A stretch of DNA of 64,000 nt from Neospora caninum Liverpool (lineage: Eukaryota > Apicomplexa > Conoidasida > Eucoccidiorida > Sarcocystidae), in NCBI RefSeq assembly GCF_000208865.1, contig NC_018393.1, forward strand, positions 186,001 to 250,000. Direction: 5' to 3'. Below are positions 45,088 to 56,300 of the stretch, in pieces. The notes beneath the pieces are model-generated. The model had not been told where the DNA came from. It saw only the letters and a list, made by a program, of their open reading frames with translations, and searched no databases. Each line of letters opens with the position of its first letter. The stretch's first letter is position 1. The translations under genes and the position numbers were made by a program.

Positions 45088-47694
45088 GGTATGTACGTTC
45101 ACTGCCTGTGTTATTCATGTTAGTTTTCCGAAGGATATCAATGCTCCTGTCGGAGGGAAACGGATGCTGCCGCTCACATCCACTTTTCCATCTTTTGTGT
45201 TCTTTTTTGTTTTTCTCTTTGCCCGACACCCCGCCTTGGAGACGACCCGGTGCCTTGGTCGTTTTCTTGCCTTCGTCTTCCCTTCCGTTGGGCTTTTGCT
45301 GACTGCATGAAGCTATAAAGAGCAAATGAATGTGTTTGGTGACAAATATTCATACATCTGCCGGCGTAGCGTCCGTGGGCATGTGTATATTTGGTGCTTC
45401 AGATTTCCCTTGGGTGCATAAGGAGTCGTGCATGTGCTGTCAGTTCGAGTTCCGGTGAATCCGCAGATGATTGTTCTGTATTTCTCCATTGTCCATGCAA
45501 GCATTCAGCTGTTTTTTCGGGAAAACTGTTGGAGAGGGATGCTCGGTACGCGCTCGTGGGTGTTGTTCATATAGCTAGATATCACACGGGTGCGAAGTGA
45601 GCAACAGGTGGGAGATCGTCGGAAACGTTTTCTTACTGCGTCTTTCCCCATCAGTGCTGTGTTCATTTCGGTACAGAGAAACGTAACACCACAACTTTTC
45701 ATGTCGTTTTCTTGGGGAAATGAACGCCGAGAGTCTTCTCTCCGAAATGGGCAGACACCAATTGTTTTCAAGTTTTGCAATGGTTTGCCAATCCAGAGAA
45801 ACCCCCGGCTTGTCGTGCCCCCCATGTCTCAATCTTTCTAGGACGGAGCATTCTTGTTCCTCACCGTGCCCGTCCATCACGTCTCCACATTCGAAACAGT
45901 CTCATTAATATATACACAGATCCTGAAGGGAATCTGCGGTCTGTCCTGGACCTAGAAAACCAAACTCGTCCAGTCCACCCACAACATGTTGTCGGATAAC
46001 CGTAGACACCCCGCTCTAGCTGTACTGCTTCTGACCTTGGTCGGCCAAACAAAACGAAGCGACGTCAATTGCCACGGTAGCAATGTTGATTGCTGTTTGG
46101 TGTCGCCGACCGCCTTCGGTCGGGCTGACGCCATTGGAGGCGTGCACATGCGGCAGAGGGAATCTTCGGAGGTCGTGAAAGTACATCGTCCCTTTTGTTG
46201 CGTGATTTGGTGCTTCAGTGAGTGCACAGTTTTCTCGTTCATCGTAGCAGAGCATCTTTCCATGGTCACGGTAATGGACCCGTGACTGCCACAAGAAAAG
46301 TTACCTGTCTGCATTCGTAACATTTCAGCTGCTTTTGGCCTTCCGGAAGGCATTTATTTCCACACTGGTGAAGTGTCGCGCTAAGAGTGGGCCACTCCAA
46401 AAATAAATTGTATGTTCCCTGTTACCTGGCTGGGACACGAGTCACTGTGACGAGGTGCGACGGCACTTGTTTCAACGTTACAGTTTCGCACAATCGCAGG
46501 ACTTTCAGCGGTCGGCGAGAACGCGCCAGCGTTCGTCCTTTACTCCCCGAGGTCTCACAGAAACCGGCAAGAAAAGCCGGCACAGACACAACGTGGCACC
46601 CCGAATCTACAACGGGGACGAATATGCCACCGAGGACTGCGGCATGCACGTGAGGTGATTTTTGGCCTTGTGTAAGCACTCAGTCGCGTTATTCCAGGCG
46701 TTGTCTTCCGGGAAGAACAGATGCTTACTTCTCTATTGGAGAAGGGGCTTCTCCCTTTGTGAGCATTTTCCGGAAGGAGTAATATTTGGACCCAAATGGC
46801 CAGAGAGCCCGTCCAAGACACAAAAAGCAACTGTGTACCGGCAATGGCCACTATCTGTCGTTCGCTGTTAAGCGTATCGATAGATTATGCCCTTTCCAGC
46901 AAAGAAGTACACACTCTTTCTGCCGTCGTGCCAGTCCTGGTGTCCTGCAAGCTGGCTGGATGTATTCAGTGGTAGTTTCGCCGTGTTTGCTTGTTCTACG
47001 CTATCTGTATCTGTTTCGAGCCTTTGCCGTTCACCTGAGGCTTTCGTTTTTTTCGGAAAAATAATGGCGCTGACACAGCATTTCTCTGACGTTTGTTGCA
47101 TCCGTACTGTGGTCTTGTTCGTCTGCCGTGCGCCTGTCTTTGAGTAAACGACTGATCTCTCAGGTGGTTCACGTCTGTGTTGAGATCTCGTTCCTAGCAC
47201 TACCGGCTGGGGGCGGTTCCGCCCTTTCAATGAATTTTGTTTTGTTCGTTGTCAATGGCGACCTTGAGTCTTTGTACGACGACCGACCTCCGCTTTGTGT
47301 TGTCAGTGAGGAAAAAGGGAATGACCTTCGAACACCAGACTGTCGAACGCACTCACTTCAGAAATGGCCGATTCCTCTGCCTCAAAAGGTTGCAGCCACT
47401 TGCCGTACTTGTTTCGTGTCGAGCGTGAGGTTTCATTCACACACTCCAACAGGCCCTGCTAGCCCAGGAGAGTTATGTTTTAGCCACTGCGCTGCGATTC
47501 CGTGTCTACCCAAGCTGTGGCGTGTGAGGCAGTGCCCTGTCGTTTAACCGGACAGCCGCATAGGCAAACACAGCCGACAGACCGGCAGGGCTGGTTGGCA
47601 CAGTCCTTCCCTGTGAGTCACTCAGATTTTTGAGATACCGACGCAGCGCGACAGAGAGTCAAGTCACTTCCAAAATTCCTGTGGCTCTTTCCCT
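44935..47694. other. Intergenic gap between SRP receptor alpha and the 1,135-residue protein gene
   Basis: This 2.8-kb stretch should contain the SRP receptor alpha 3' UTR and the promoter and leader of the next plus-strand gene. Apart from the AT microsatellite at 45051 I see no repeat, RNA gene or protein frame with recognisable features. Base composition is less GC-biased than the exons. Frames near 45.95-46.35 kb and 46.4-46.7 kb are short and without domains. Confidence 0.5.
45051..45084. repeat. (AT)17 microsatellite downstream of SRP receptor alpha
   Basis: This is the longest AT tract in the window, about 115 bases after the SRP receptor alpha stop codon, probably in its 3' UTR or flank. 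Confidence 0.95.
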
Positions 47695-50600
47695 ATGCAC
47701 GGCATGTGCCTGATCTTGCTTGAATCCCAAAGAATGCTGTCGCCGGTATTCCGACCAACCGCGTCGGTGTTTATACCTCGAGGTAGAGAGCACGATCAAG
47801 AGCCGATGAGGTACAATCGGGGACCTCGGCGCGAGAACCGACGAGTACCTCCCTTCAGCGTACGGCGCCTTCGAGACTCCCGGTTGCCCTGCCGCCTCCT
47901 CTTAGCTCTGATTCTCATCTGTACATTCTTCGGTGCACCACCATCTCCACAGCGGATTCGGTTTGCTTGCGTCCTCGCCTTCCGGTTTCTACCCATTCTA
48001 GTGTCGGCGTCTGATCCTCAGGAATCCGTTGTCAGTGTGAAGGGAAAGCAGGCCGATACCGGCAAGTCCCGTTTCTCGTCGGCTGCAATGAGAGATTTCA
48101 AACCTGAGGAGCTGTCCCTTACTCGTGCCGCCTTGTCTGTTCCGTCAACTGAACACACAACGGCACGGTCACTGGCTGCAAAACGTGGGCCCCGGGCACG
48201 CCGTGCCCCACTGACGCAGCCAGCACCGCGAACGCACCGTCTACCCTACCCCGCCACACAGTTTTCTGTCTTGTTCGCAAAACGGTGGAGATTTTCAATG
48301 CCTCCCTCTCCGACAGAAGCAGCGGCGACGCAGGCTGGTAGCACGGCTTCCAAGCAGCGCGCTGTCAGCGACAGGGTGAACCCGCGGGAAACTACGGCCA
48401 TTCGCCACTCTGCGACGAAACACCTTTGGGGGGAAGATCCGGTCATGTCGACGACTGCACGCTACCTTAAACCTCTTCGAACACACCTTGGCATGGAAAG
48501 GGGCGCAAGTAGTCAAGACGCTTTTCCCTCACAGCCCCTCGTTGTCCCGGGGCCCTCTGGCGGTTCACCTCTAGGTACGCTTGCCGCGCTCATGAATATA
48601 AGGGGGAGAAGCGCTGAGCAGACAGGCGGACAGCGCGCCCACGCGTTATTTGGTGGAAACATAACTCGAATCGTACCCCTTCAGCCAAACACCGATGAAC
48701 CGACGCTGTTCATTGACCTTCGCACGTATGCGTTGAGCGGCTGTCGTACACAGAAATTGAATACTGACGTCAAACCACCAGAAAATCGAGAGAAATATTC
48801 TCAAGGAACCAACGAAGAAACTCCATTCACTGCCACGGTGCTCGAACCCCAGCAGTCTCAGGATGGCAACCGCGACCGAGGAAGTCTCACACCGACTGAT
48901 GCGGTGCTGCAGATTATTTCGGTTGATTGGCATGCGTTTTCACAAGTGCAGCGACCAGCGGGGCTGCCTGCTGAGGCGCGTTTTCATTCCGCGCCGGCGT
49001 CTGTCTCGACGCCAGTGCTTGGCAGTGTGCGGAAGTCGTGCACGGACAGAACGGAATCTACGAGCTCAGAGAAGAGCCGATCCTTGGAGGGAAAATCAAT
49101 AGTTCCCTCTGATCCTCAGAAGGCGGGCTGCCGAAACGCGTTTCTCGCACATGAGGCAGATCCGCTACCTCAAGGCAGTAGGGATAAAGCAAAGGGTGCC
49201 GACTTTCTGACTCCGAACCCAGGACTCGTGAGCAACATCGCTAGCCAGGTTGAGGGGCACCCTATGCTACCACACCTCTCCGAAGTGCGAGTTCTTGAGT
49301 CCGCAACGCACCTAGCCCCGTCATCTTCGTCCGCCGCGTATCCATCTGACGCCTTTGAGGACCCGGGACCAGCAGACTGTGCGCTCGCTCCGGAGGCGGA
49401 TCCTCGCCTTTCTTCCGCCGCCTCGAAGTTCGCCAGTGCGGCGCGCGCTGCTGAACAGGCTGCCAGGGCGGCCGCCATCCTCGACGAGGAGTCTTCCCGT
49501 TCACAAGAGACTCGCTTTGTAGCAAGTGGCCGCGCAGGAAGAGAAACCGAAACTCTGCAAGGTAAGGAGAATGCTCCAGAGAAGCTCGGCGGAATTGCTC
49601 TGATGCGGTGCGTTCGCCGTCGGCTACATCACGGCGTTGACACTCGAGCACGGAACGTGGATGCGGGTGCTGGGACCCCGTCTGTAAAAAATCTCTCCAA
49701 GTCGAGAGTGAGAGACGGGGTAGAAACTGAGGAATTGGTAGAGAATCGTTTGATGGGTCTAGTCCCCATACAGCTCGTTCCGGCGCCGTCTGCTTCCCAA
49801 GTCCAACGGAGAACCCGTGGAGAGTTCGATAAAGACAGTGAGCCCCAGGCAAAAAAAACTGGTCCTCGAACGCAGGAAGGCTCTAGACAAGAGAGGGCAC
49901 AAACGAGTTCTTTTGGCTCTACTCGTTCAATGAATCCTGCGTCCAGCGCATCCGTCGAACTTTTGCGCTCTACGATGGTCAGCCCACCGCGACGGGCGTT
50001 CCTCCGCTGGACGGCGCCGGCAGCGAAAGCCTGGATGGAGGGAATGCTGTTAGCAGACGGGAAACGAGTGGAAACGGGTGCTTCGTTGCAAGTCGCATCT
50101 GCGTCGGAACACTCTTCGGAGTATGGCCGACAAGAGCTGCCGAACCGCGGTCGGAGGGACGGAAACGGCTCGCCGGCAGAGGAAGAGAAACCGCAGAGAA
50201 AGGAGCATCTTGTGCCTCCGACGGTGACCGATCACCTAGCGAAATCGGCGGGGGCCGTTCCTGCGCCTGCGTCGAGACTCTCCTTCCCAGAAACCTCTGG
50301 CCAGATTCGCCCACAGGACGATAACATCGAGGGCGGTGTGGTGATACCTGTTTGGGTCTTGGAAATTCCCTTGGACCATATTTTAGACGTTCGAGATGAA
50401 GGTGCCGCTCCCAACTGCGTGGTGAAAATCGGTAAAGCTCAAACAAGAAAATACAGTCAATCGACGAGAGGTCCAGTGGAAGTGCCCTCCTCTGGTCGAC
50501 GTATCAGTGCGTTTTGGGAGCCATCTGCGCACAAACTGATGACGGCGCAGTTGCATCTTAACGGCTTACGAAAGCAGTGCACATTACAGGCGAGCAGCTG

Positions 50601-51102
50601 TGGGGAAAGAGAGTCAGGAAAGCAGCAAGATCTCAGAGCAGAGGAGAGGAAGAACGCAAACTACACATCGACTGGCCCCAGCCGGGCGGACAGGGATAAA
50701 TCTCTTCCGTTGGCTGAAATAAACAATTCACGCTCCTCTCGAAGAGCTGACGAGAGAGTCAACAGCGTTCCAGAAGCAACCTTGTCTCTCATCTGGACTT
50801 CCCCGCCCTGCAGAGAAGCAAGGAAGCTGCCATCCGACGGACAGGATTCTGGAGCGAATCTGGAGAACGCCCTCTGCCCGAGCTGTCAGTCATCGTCGGA
50901 TGTGACCATCGATGGAGCAGACAAGGTGTGGGTGCAATCTACCGCGCATCTGCCCATTCCTGCGCATAGCAAAAGCTTGAAGGATTCATTGCGAACGTCG
51001 GTGTGTGATATCCTCCCCATTCCTGTTTTCCCGAAAGGCACCTTTTGCGGAGGTCAGACCGCGGACGATTGTCCGGAGTCCACTTGTCAGGTTCCTGAGT
51101 AA
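47695..51102 (+). CDS. Hypothetical protein, signal/membrane segment plus long disordered body
   Basis: One uninterrupted ATG-to-TAA frame encodes 1,135 residues. Residues 64-80 (LPCRLLLALILICTFFG) and 90-105 are hydrophobic and follow an Arg-rich stretch, so the protein is either a type II/signal-anchored protein or is cleaved near SAS-DP at 106. Starting at Met38 (47806) would put the hydrophobic segment closer to a normal signal-peptide position. The remainder is Ser/Thr/Glu/Arg-rich and looks disordered, with an Ala-rich helical patch near residues 575-600 and a CPSCQ motif near the end. RRLHH at residues 642-646 resembles the TEXEL motif (RRLxx) cleaved by ASP5 in exported dense-granule proteins. 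No conserved domain was recognised. It may have upstream exons. A secreted or exported effector is possible but unproven. Confidence 0.7.
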   Translation: MHGMCLILLESQRMLSPVFRPTASVFIPRGREHDQEPMRYNRGPRRENRRVPPFSVRRLRDSRLPCRLLLALILICTFFGAPPSPQRIRFACVLAFRFLPILVSASDPQESVVSVKGKQADTGKSRFSSAAMRDFKPEELSLTRAALSVPSTEHTTARSLAAKRGPRARRAPLTQPAPRTHRLPYPATQFSVLFAKRWRFSMPPSPTEAAATQAGSTASKQRAVSDRVNPRETTAIRHSATKHLWGEDPVMSTTARYLKPLRTHLGMERGASSQDAFPSQPLVVPGPSGGSPLGTLAALMNIRGRSAEQTGGQRAHALFGGNITRIVPLQPNTDEPTLFIDLRTYALSGCRTQKLNTDVKPPENREKYSQGTNEETPFTATVLEPQQSQDGNRDRGSLTPTDAVLQIISVDWHAFSQVQRPAGLPAEARFHSAPASVSTPVLGSVRKSCTDRTESTSSEKSRSLEGKSIVPSDPQKAGCRNAFLAHEADPLPQGSRDKAKGADFLTPNPGLVSNIASQVEGHPMLPHLSEVRVLESATHLAPSSSSAAYPSDAFEDPGPADCALAPEADPRLSSAASKFASAARAAEQAARAAAILDEESSRSQETRFVASGRAGRETETLQGKENAPEKLGGIALMRCVRRRLHHGVDTRARNVDAGAGTPSVKNLSKSRVRDGVETEELVENRLMGLVPIQLVPAPSASQVQRRTRGEFDKDSEPQAKKTGPRTQEGSRQERAQTSSFGSTRSMNPASSASVELLRSTMVSPPRRAFLRWTAPAAKAWMEGMLLADGKRVETGASLQVASASEHSSEYGRQELPNRGRRDGNGSPAEEEKPQRKEHLVPPTVTDHLAKSAGAVPAPASRLSFPETSGQIRPQDDNIEGGVVIPVWVLEIPLDHILDVRDEGAAPNCVVKIGKAQTRKYSQSTRGPVEVPSSGRRISAFWEPSAHKLMTAQLHLNGLRKQCTLQASSCGERESGKQQDLRAEERKNANYTSTGPSRADRDKSLPLAEINNSRSSRRADERVNSVPEATLSLIWTSPPCREARKLPSDGQDSGANLENALCPSCQSSSDVTIDGADKVWVQSTAHLPIPAHSKSLKDSLRTSVCDILPIPVFPKGTFCGGQTADDCPESTCQVPE

Positions 51103-53318
51103 GAGCACACCCGGTGGACGAACGATTAGCTGCACTGTTCGCGTGTGGACAGTGTGTACTTTGTGATTTGCCAACTTGGATCAATTGTGGTCTTGGCGTG
51201 GTATACGGCCAGTCTACCGTTTCAGTGAATTGCGGTGTGCCAATTTTCGAGTACTTTCTCTGTTTTCGTTTGTCATTGAATGACGGCGCTATAGGTCGGT
51301 AGGGTTTTTTGTCCACGAAATCCACGACACAAACGCGGGCAATCTGAGAGGTCTTTGGCAAGTCAGCGTTTTTGATTGTATCATACGCCCATAGGCGCCT
51401 CCTGGCAGCTTTTCCGGGTGTGACACATTGTTAAGCTTGGTTCTCTAGCACCAGCAATGGTGTTACACGGAGGTAATGACAGGCTAGCGGCAAGCGGGAA
51501 CACTCTACGAGCGATAGGAGAGCCCAGTTTCCTTGCCGTCAGACTCTTCTTTGGGGGACGGGGGGAGGAACGGTAAGGGAATACCAGAGATTAGCCACAG
51601 CCTGTTTCACTAGATGGTCAGGAGGATGTTTGCGATTCGCGCCCCCGGAGTTGAGTGTAATCATGTCCTTGTTGTCGATTCTCTTCGAATCTAGTTTCTG
51701 ATTCTTGTCGTCCTGCGATGTTCCCTGTTCCGAAATGTGGACAAGTGAGCACGGCCTACGCTTATCTGTTCACGGCCGCGCTACAAAAGAGAAGTCAAGG
51801 GGGAAGTTGTTGTTCTGTGTGCAAATGGAGTGATGACTGCGATTGCCTTCGCACGAACACAAAACTCCCCCACGGAGCGCACTACGTGTTTCCTCGTGTG
51901 CTACATAGCTTCAGTTCGCGTTACGGAACATTTATACCTCTTGGGCGCATATACTCAGTTGAAAAACCGCTCTAGATAATGGACGTTTTCACAGTACGCG
52001 TACCGCCACTTGGTGTGTCTGCCGAAACCCGGCGCTTTAGGTGAGAGCGTAGAAAAGCCGTTCCTTGCTTCCTGTCGTCCCGACTCCTGACGCTCTCCCG
52101 TGGAGATCGGCGGGGGTGTAGACGCCAGAAGAGACGGTGGTCAGGTTCCTGATTTTTCGTGGTGTCAGCTTCAGGCCTCGGACGAACACAGCAGCAAGGT
52201 ATCCGTTGGCGAAATTGTCTCCCAGAAACACCTTCAGTTTCGTCCCAAAAGCCGATAGGCAAGAGTCGGGCACCTAAAGAACACTGCTGGAGTGCGCTGC
52301 GCTGCCTCATATTTGTGCAGTGGTGCGGGGGCCAGCGGTCATACCGTTTCTAGTCCTGGCGGATCATTGCTGTCCTCTGTGCCGCTTAACCAAATATCGG
52401 CGAGATGAGACGAAACGTGCCCGGACTGAAAATAGACAATATTCGACTGCTGACACGCGGTCTCCGATTCATTCCTTTCTCGTACGAAGAAAACAACACC
52501 GGTGCTGTTAGCTGGAACGCCTCATATTGAAAAGCAAGTAGGACTAACAGCAGAGCATGGACTTCTACATTCTGACGGACACAAAAACCACTTCGCCTCG
52601 GCAACACTGCTGTCTTTGATTCCATTCACCTTTTGGAGGTGACCAGGCCACGCTCACGGAATAGATTGGTGGTGCAAAACAAAGAAAGCAAGGCTTTCTG
52701 CGAGCCCTTCCCAAAATAAACAGCTACCTTACTCTGTAGCAATCGGTACGAAGAGAGCATGCGTGTGTTGCTCTCCTTCTGCGGCGGATCTATCACTATA
52801 CCGTAGCACATTCGGAAGACTGGCAATGGCAATAGACCCGCGGCGACATTCGTTCTCCTTGTGTGTCCTCTAAGGCTTGGAGATACAGATGGTCCTGTGA
52901 TTTAGGCGCTCGAGTGCCCTGTAAATTAAGAGTGGGTACATGGCTCATCCATTTTCCAGAAATGAAAGCGTGCCCATCTAGATTATTCTGGTTCGCCGGG
53001 AGTTCCCACACTCGCTCTTGTATCTGTAGCATATGAAATCTGGTTCAATCAGTCCAAGCCGGCAGTCTCCGTCACCGACACGCATTTCCTTTGACTCATC
53101 ATCTTTAGTCTTGGGATGAGACCGACACTCGAAAGTGAAACTTCCCTCCCTTACGCGTTTCTCACGTAAACGACGCTTCAAGCGTCACAACGCGGATGCC
53201 ATTGGTGCGCCAGTGATAAGAACTACAAGTTTCCATCAGTGGGTGTAGACGCGAGCAAATCGTGGTCCACTGGAGTACTTTGGTCGCCACGCGTATGCAC
53301 ATAAGCATGTCTGGATAT
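51103..53318. other. Intergenic gap between the hypothetical protein gene and HisRS
   Basis: The two flanking genes converge here, so both 3' UTRs are expected. The left 900 bases show nothing supported; an 85-codon plus frame at 51718-51975 lacks any feature. The right part contains minus-strand short frames with splice-like borders, listed separately. Confidence 0.4.
52037..53030 (-). CDS. Possible unrecognised multi-exon gene or its remnant
   Basis: The clearest piece is 52273-52037, preceded by TTCTTTAG and ending in TAA. It reads as a coherent peptide with KVFLGDNFANGYLAAVFVRG, which resembles the GD-x-F-x-x-G region near the C terminus of PfkB-family sugar kinases. A second piece, 52819-52733, begins after CATTGCCAG and ends at GTAAGG and encodes CYGIVIDPPQKESNTRMLSS. 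Other exon-like stretches lie near 52.55 kb (FCVRQNVEVHALLLVLLAFQ) and 52.9 kb. Phases of the two best pieces do not join directly, so a missing exon, another model, or decay is required. Function is not assigned; the PfkB resemblance is short and lacks the usual GAGD. Confidence 0.25.
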
Positions 53319-56300
53319 TTACGCCCCATCAGAGTTGACTGTTGCGACACTGTCAAAGACGCGTCTTCTCATGCGTTCGAGCGTTGTGCCATGTTGACAA
53401 AAGTAGGCCTTGATAACTTGAGGCAGCTGGTCCAGAGACACTTGTTCTTCCTTTTCGCCTTTGGCGGCTTCCTCATTTGCATCCGGTCGCTTCACGTCGT
53501 CGTCATACCACAGCTGTCGAACTTTCGCCGTGTTCCTCTTCAGTTCTTCTTCCCCAAGAATAACAAGCAGAGGAATTCGCCTCTGACAAGCGAGGTCCAT
53601 CTGCTTCTTCAGCTTGGCCCCCGAGCCGTAGAAAAACTCGGCTGCGATTCCATTCCTCCACAGGCAGCCTGCAACTTGCATGCAGGCTCTGAAAAAGTAA
53701 GGCAGGAACGAAAAGGACAGAACACAGCGTTCCAGGCGACGACGACGGGAGTGAATATCTGAAGACGAATGCAGTTGACGGTACACCACATAAACAATAT
53801 ATCTCCAGCCCTCGCGAAACGCAGAAACAACTAGGAAAACTGTTCTGCAGTACTGGCTGGAGACCCTGTCCCCTGTACTGTTATCCATCTCTTAACACGA
53901 CAGCCCCTCGACAGCGCCTACGTCTGTCCAACTCGGTACGTATATATATATATATATATATATGCTTGATGGTTCTGAGGGAAATTAGATTATGTTCTCC
54001 TGCGTGGAACCTGTGACACCATCTCGTCTATTCATGCATGTGCACATGTAAAGATATCATTTGCTGAATCTCCGAGCAGCAACGATGTTTCAGTTGTGGG
54101 CGGGGCTCGTTTTCTCTGACAGAGGGTGACGTACTTCAGCATATTGTCGCCGACAGAGCAGACCAGGACGTCTGTGAAGCTCTCGCGCACGAGGCTGGGG
54201 GTTTCAGGCGTTGCTTTCTCCTTCTTCTTTTTCTTGTCTCCAGAGTGTTTGTCTTCTTCTGCTGCTCCCGGCAGAGCGGCAGCCATGCCGAGGCTCTTCT
54301 CCACCATGCGAAACAGCCTCTCGACGCCGACACTCATACCAACGGCGGGGACATCGCGGCCGCTGAACATGCCGACGAGTTTATCGTATCTTCCTCCGCC
54401 GCCGACTGATCCTACTGCGGCTCCATCTGTGCCTAGGAGAACGGCTTCGAAGATGACCCCGCTGTAGTAGTCGAGACCTCTTGCCAGGGACAGATCAAAG
54501 ATGGCCTCGTCGGCCTGGACGCCCATTGCTTCGATGTACTGAGAGAAAATCTCCATTTCCTCTAGGGCACGAGCGACCTTCTCGTTGCTCGCAAATTCCG
54601 GTTTCTTCCCGAGATCCGCGATGATCTGCGAAAAGGTGCCCCGCATTTGCACGAGTTCACCCAAGCGGTCGACGACAGCGGCAGCGATGCCCTTCGTTTC
54701 AACGAGCTCCTGTCTCACCGCCGTCCAGGGTTCTTTGTCGAGTTTGTCAATCGACGAGCATGCAGTGGTGAATTTGTCAGCGGGCAGGCCGCACACTTCC
54801 ATCATGCCATCCAGCAGCCCACGGTGGTTCGTCTTCACGAGGAACTTCCCAACCATGCGCTGGAGGGTCCGCAGAGCCTCAACCATGATGCACACCGCCT
54901 CGGCGTCGGGGACCATCTTGACTGGGGAAACACCAGCAATGTCAAAGTCGCACTGGTAGAACTCACGGAAGCGGCCTCTGTTCATTTGCGGCTCATCACG
55001 ACGATACACCTTGCCGATGTGGAAGCGTCGGATTTTCTCAATGTCGTGACTCGCCACATACCGAGCAAAGGGCACCGTCAAGTCGTATCGCAGAGACAGT
55101 TGTTCACCGCCTTGGTCTTTCAGGTCGTACACCAGCTTTTGGTTCTCTCCGTACTTGCCCAAGAGCGTCTCCCTCAGTTCAAAGACGGGCGTATCGATTT
55201 CGACTCCCCCGTGGCGCCGAAACACATCGCGGACGGCGCCGAGAACGAGTTCTCGGACCGCCATCTGTGCAGGCCCGAAGTCTTGCGTCCCCTTTGGAGC
55301 CTTGGGAATTCGCCGCACCTGGTTGATTGGGGTCAGGAGAATCTCCAAGTGTCCCTCCTGCTCGCAGAACGCTTTCCGACAGGCCTGGCCTCCCGAGAGC
55401 AACGCGGATGCAGCGGCAGCTTCCTCGGGCCCTCCGGCCAGCAGAATCGCCCGCAGCGCAGCCAGGCACACGTCTCCATCCTTCGCACCCTCCGGCGTTG
55501 AGTGGACTGCGCAGTGAGGGCGGCCGCAACTCCCAGAGGCTGCGCCCCGTCTGCTCGCCACGGCGTCACGGACGAGCTCCAGCAGATATTGCTGGTACCG
55601 GCGGGCGCCTTGACTCATACCGTATCGGCTGCTGGTCAGCTTTTTCTTTCCTTTGGGCTGCCTTTCCGCCTTCGCCACGGCCTCGAGAAACGCCTTCATA
55701 TCTGCGAACTCCACAAGCTGAAGAAGCAGAGCTGTCTGCAGCGCAGACACCTCCTGGAGAGCGACGAGCCGCTCTTCAATCTGGAAAACGAGCTCGGCGC
55801 CAGGGTCTGATGAAGACGCTGCATCTGCCCCGGCCGTCTCCGCCGACAAGAAACGGGCGATTCTTTGGGTTACGTCTTCCACGCGCGTCCGTCGCCTTGC
55901 GTGTGTGCCGAGACCAAGGAATGCATTGCAGTCGGGTCTCTCTGGCGGTTTGAAGGCAGTCGCCTGGTCTCCGTCGGCCTCTTCGTCCAGGGTTGGCCAG
56001 TCGCCGGCTCTCAGAGAATCGGGTGCGCGGTCGGCGCTTGCAGCGACAAGAGTTTGCAAGACGCCAGTTAGACAGTGAAGAAGCGAATCGAGCGCCAACT
56101 TGACGCTTGTTGCACTCGGGCGGAACAGAGCCGCAGGCGAAGCTGGGGCTGGAGACGAACACGCAGCCGTCCTTTCGTCAATCTCTCGGGAGAGGGCAGC
56201 GTCTTGCGAGATCGCACCGCTGACGCAATCTGCGGAAAGAGGCGCGACGGAGGCCGGGCGCTCTGCCGCGTTCTTGAGCTCAGCATTGAGGTACACGGAT

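Noticed and set aside
47110..47230. Candidate last exon of SRP receptor alpha after CTCTCAGGTGG
   Set aside because: The 33-nt exon at 44902 gives the expected short C terminus ([10 protein letters not shown]) with correct phase and is much closer.
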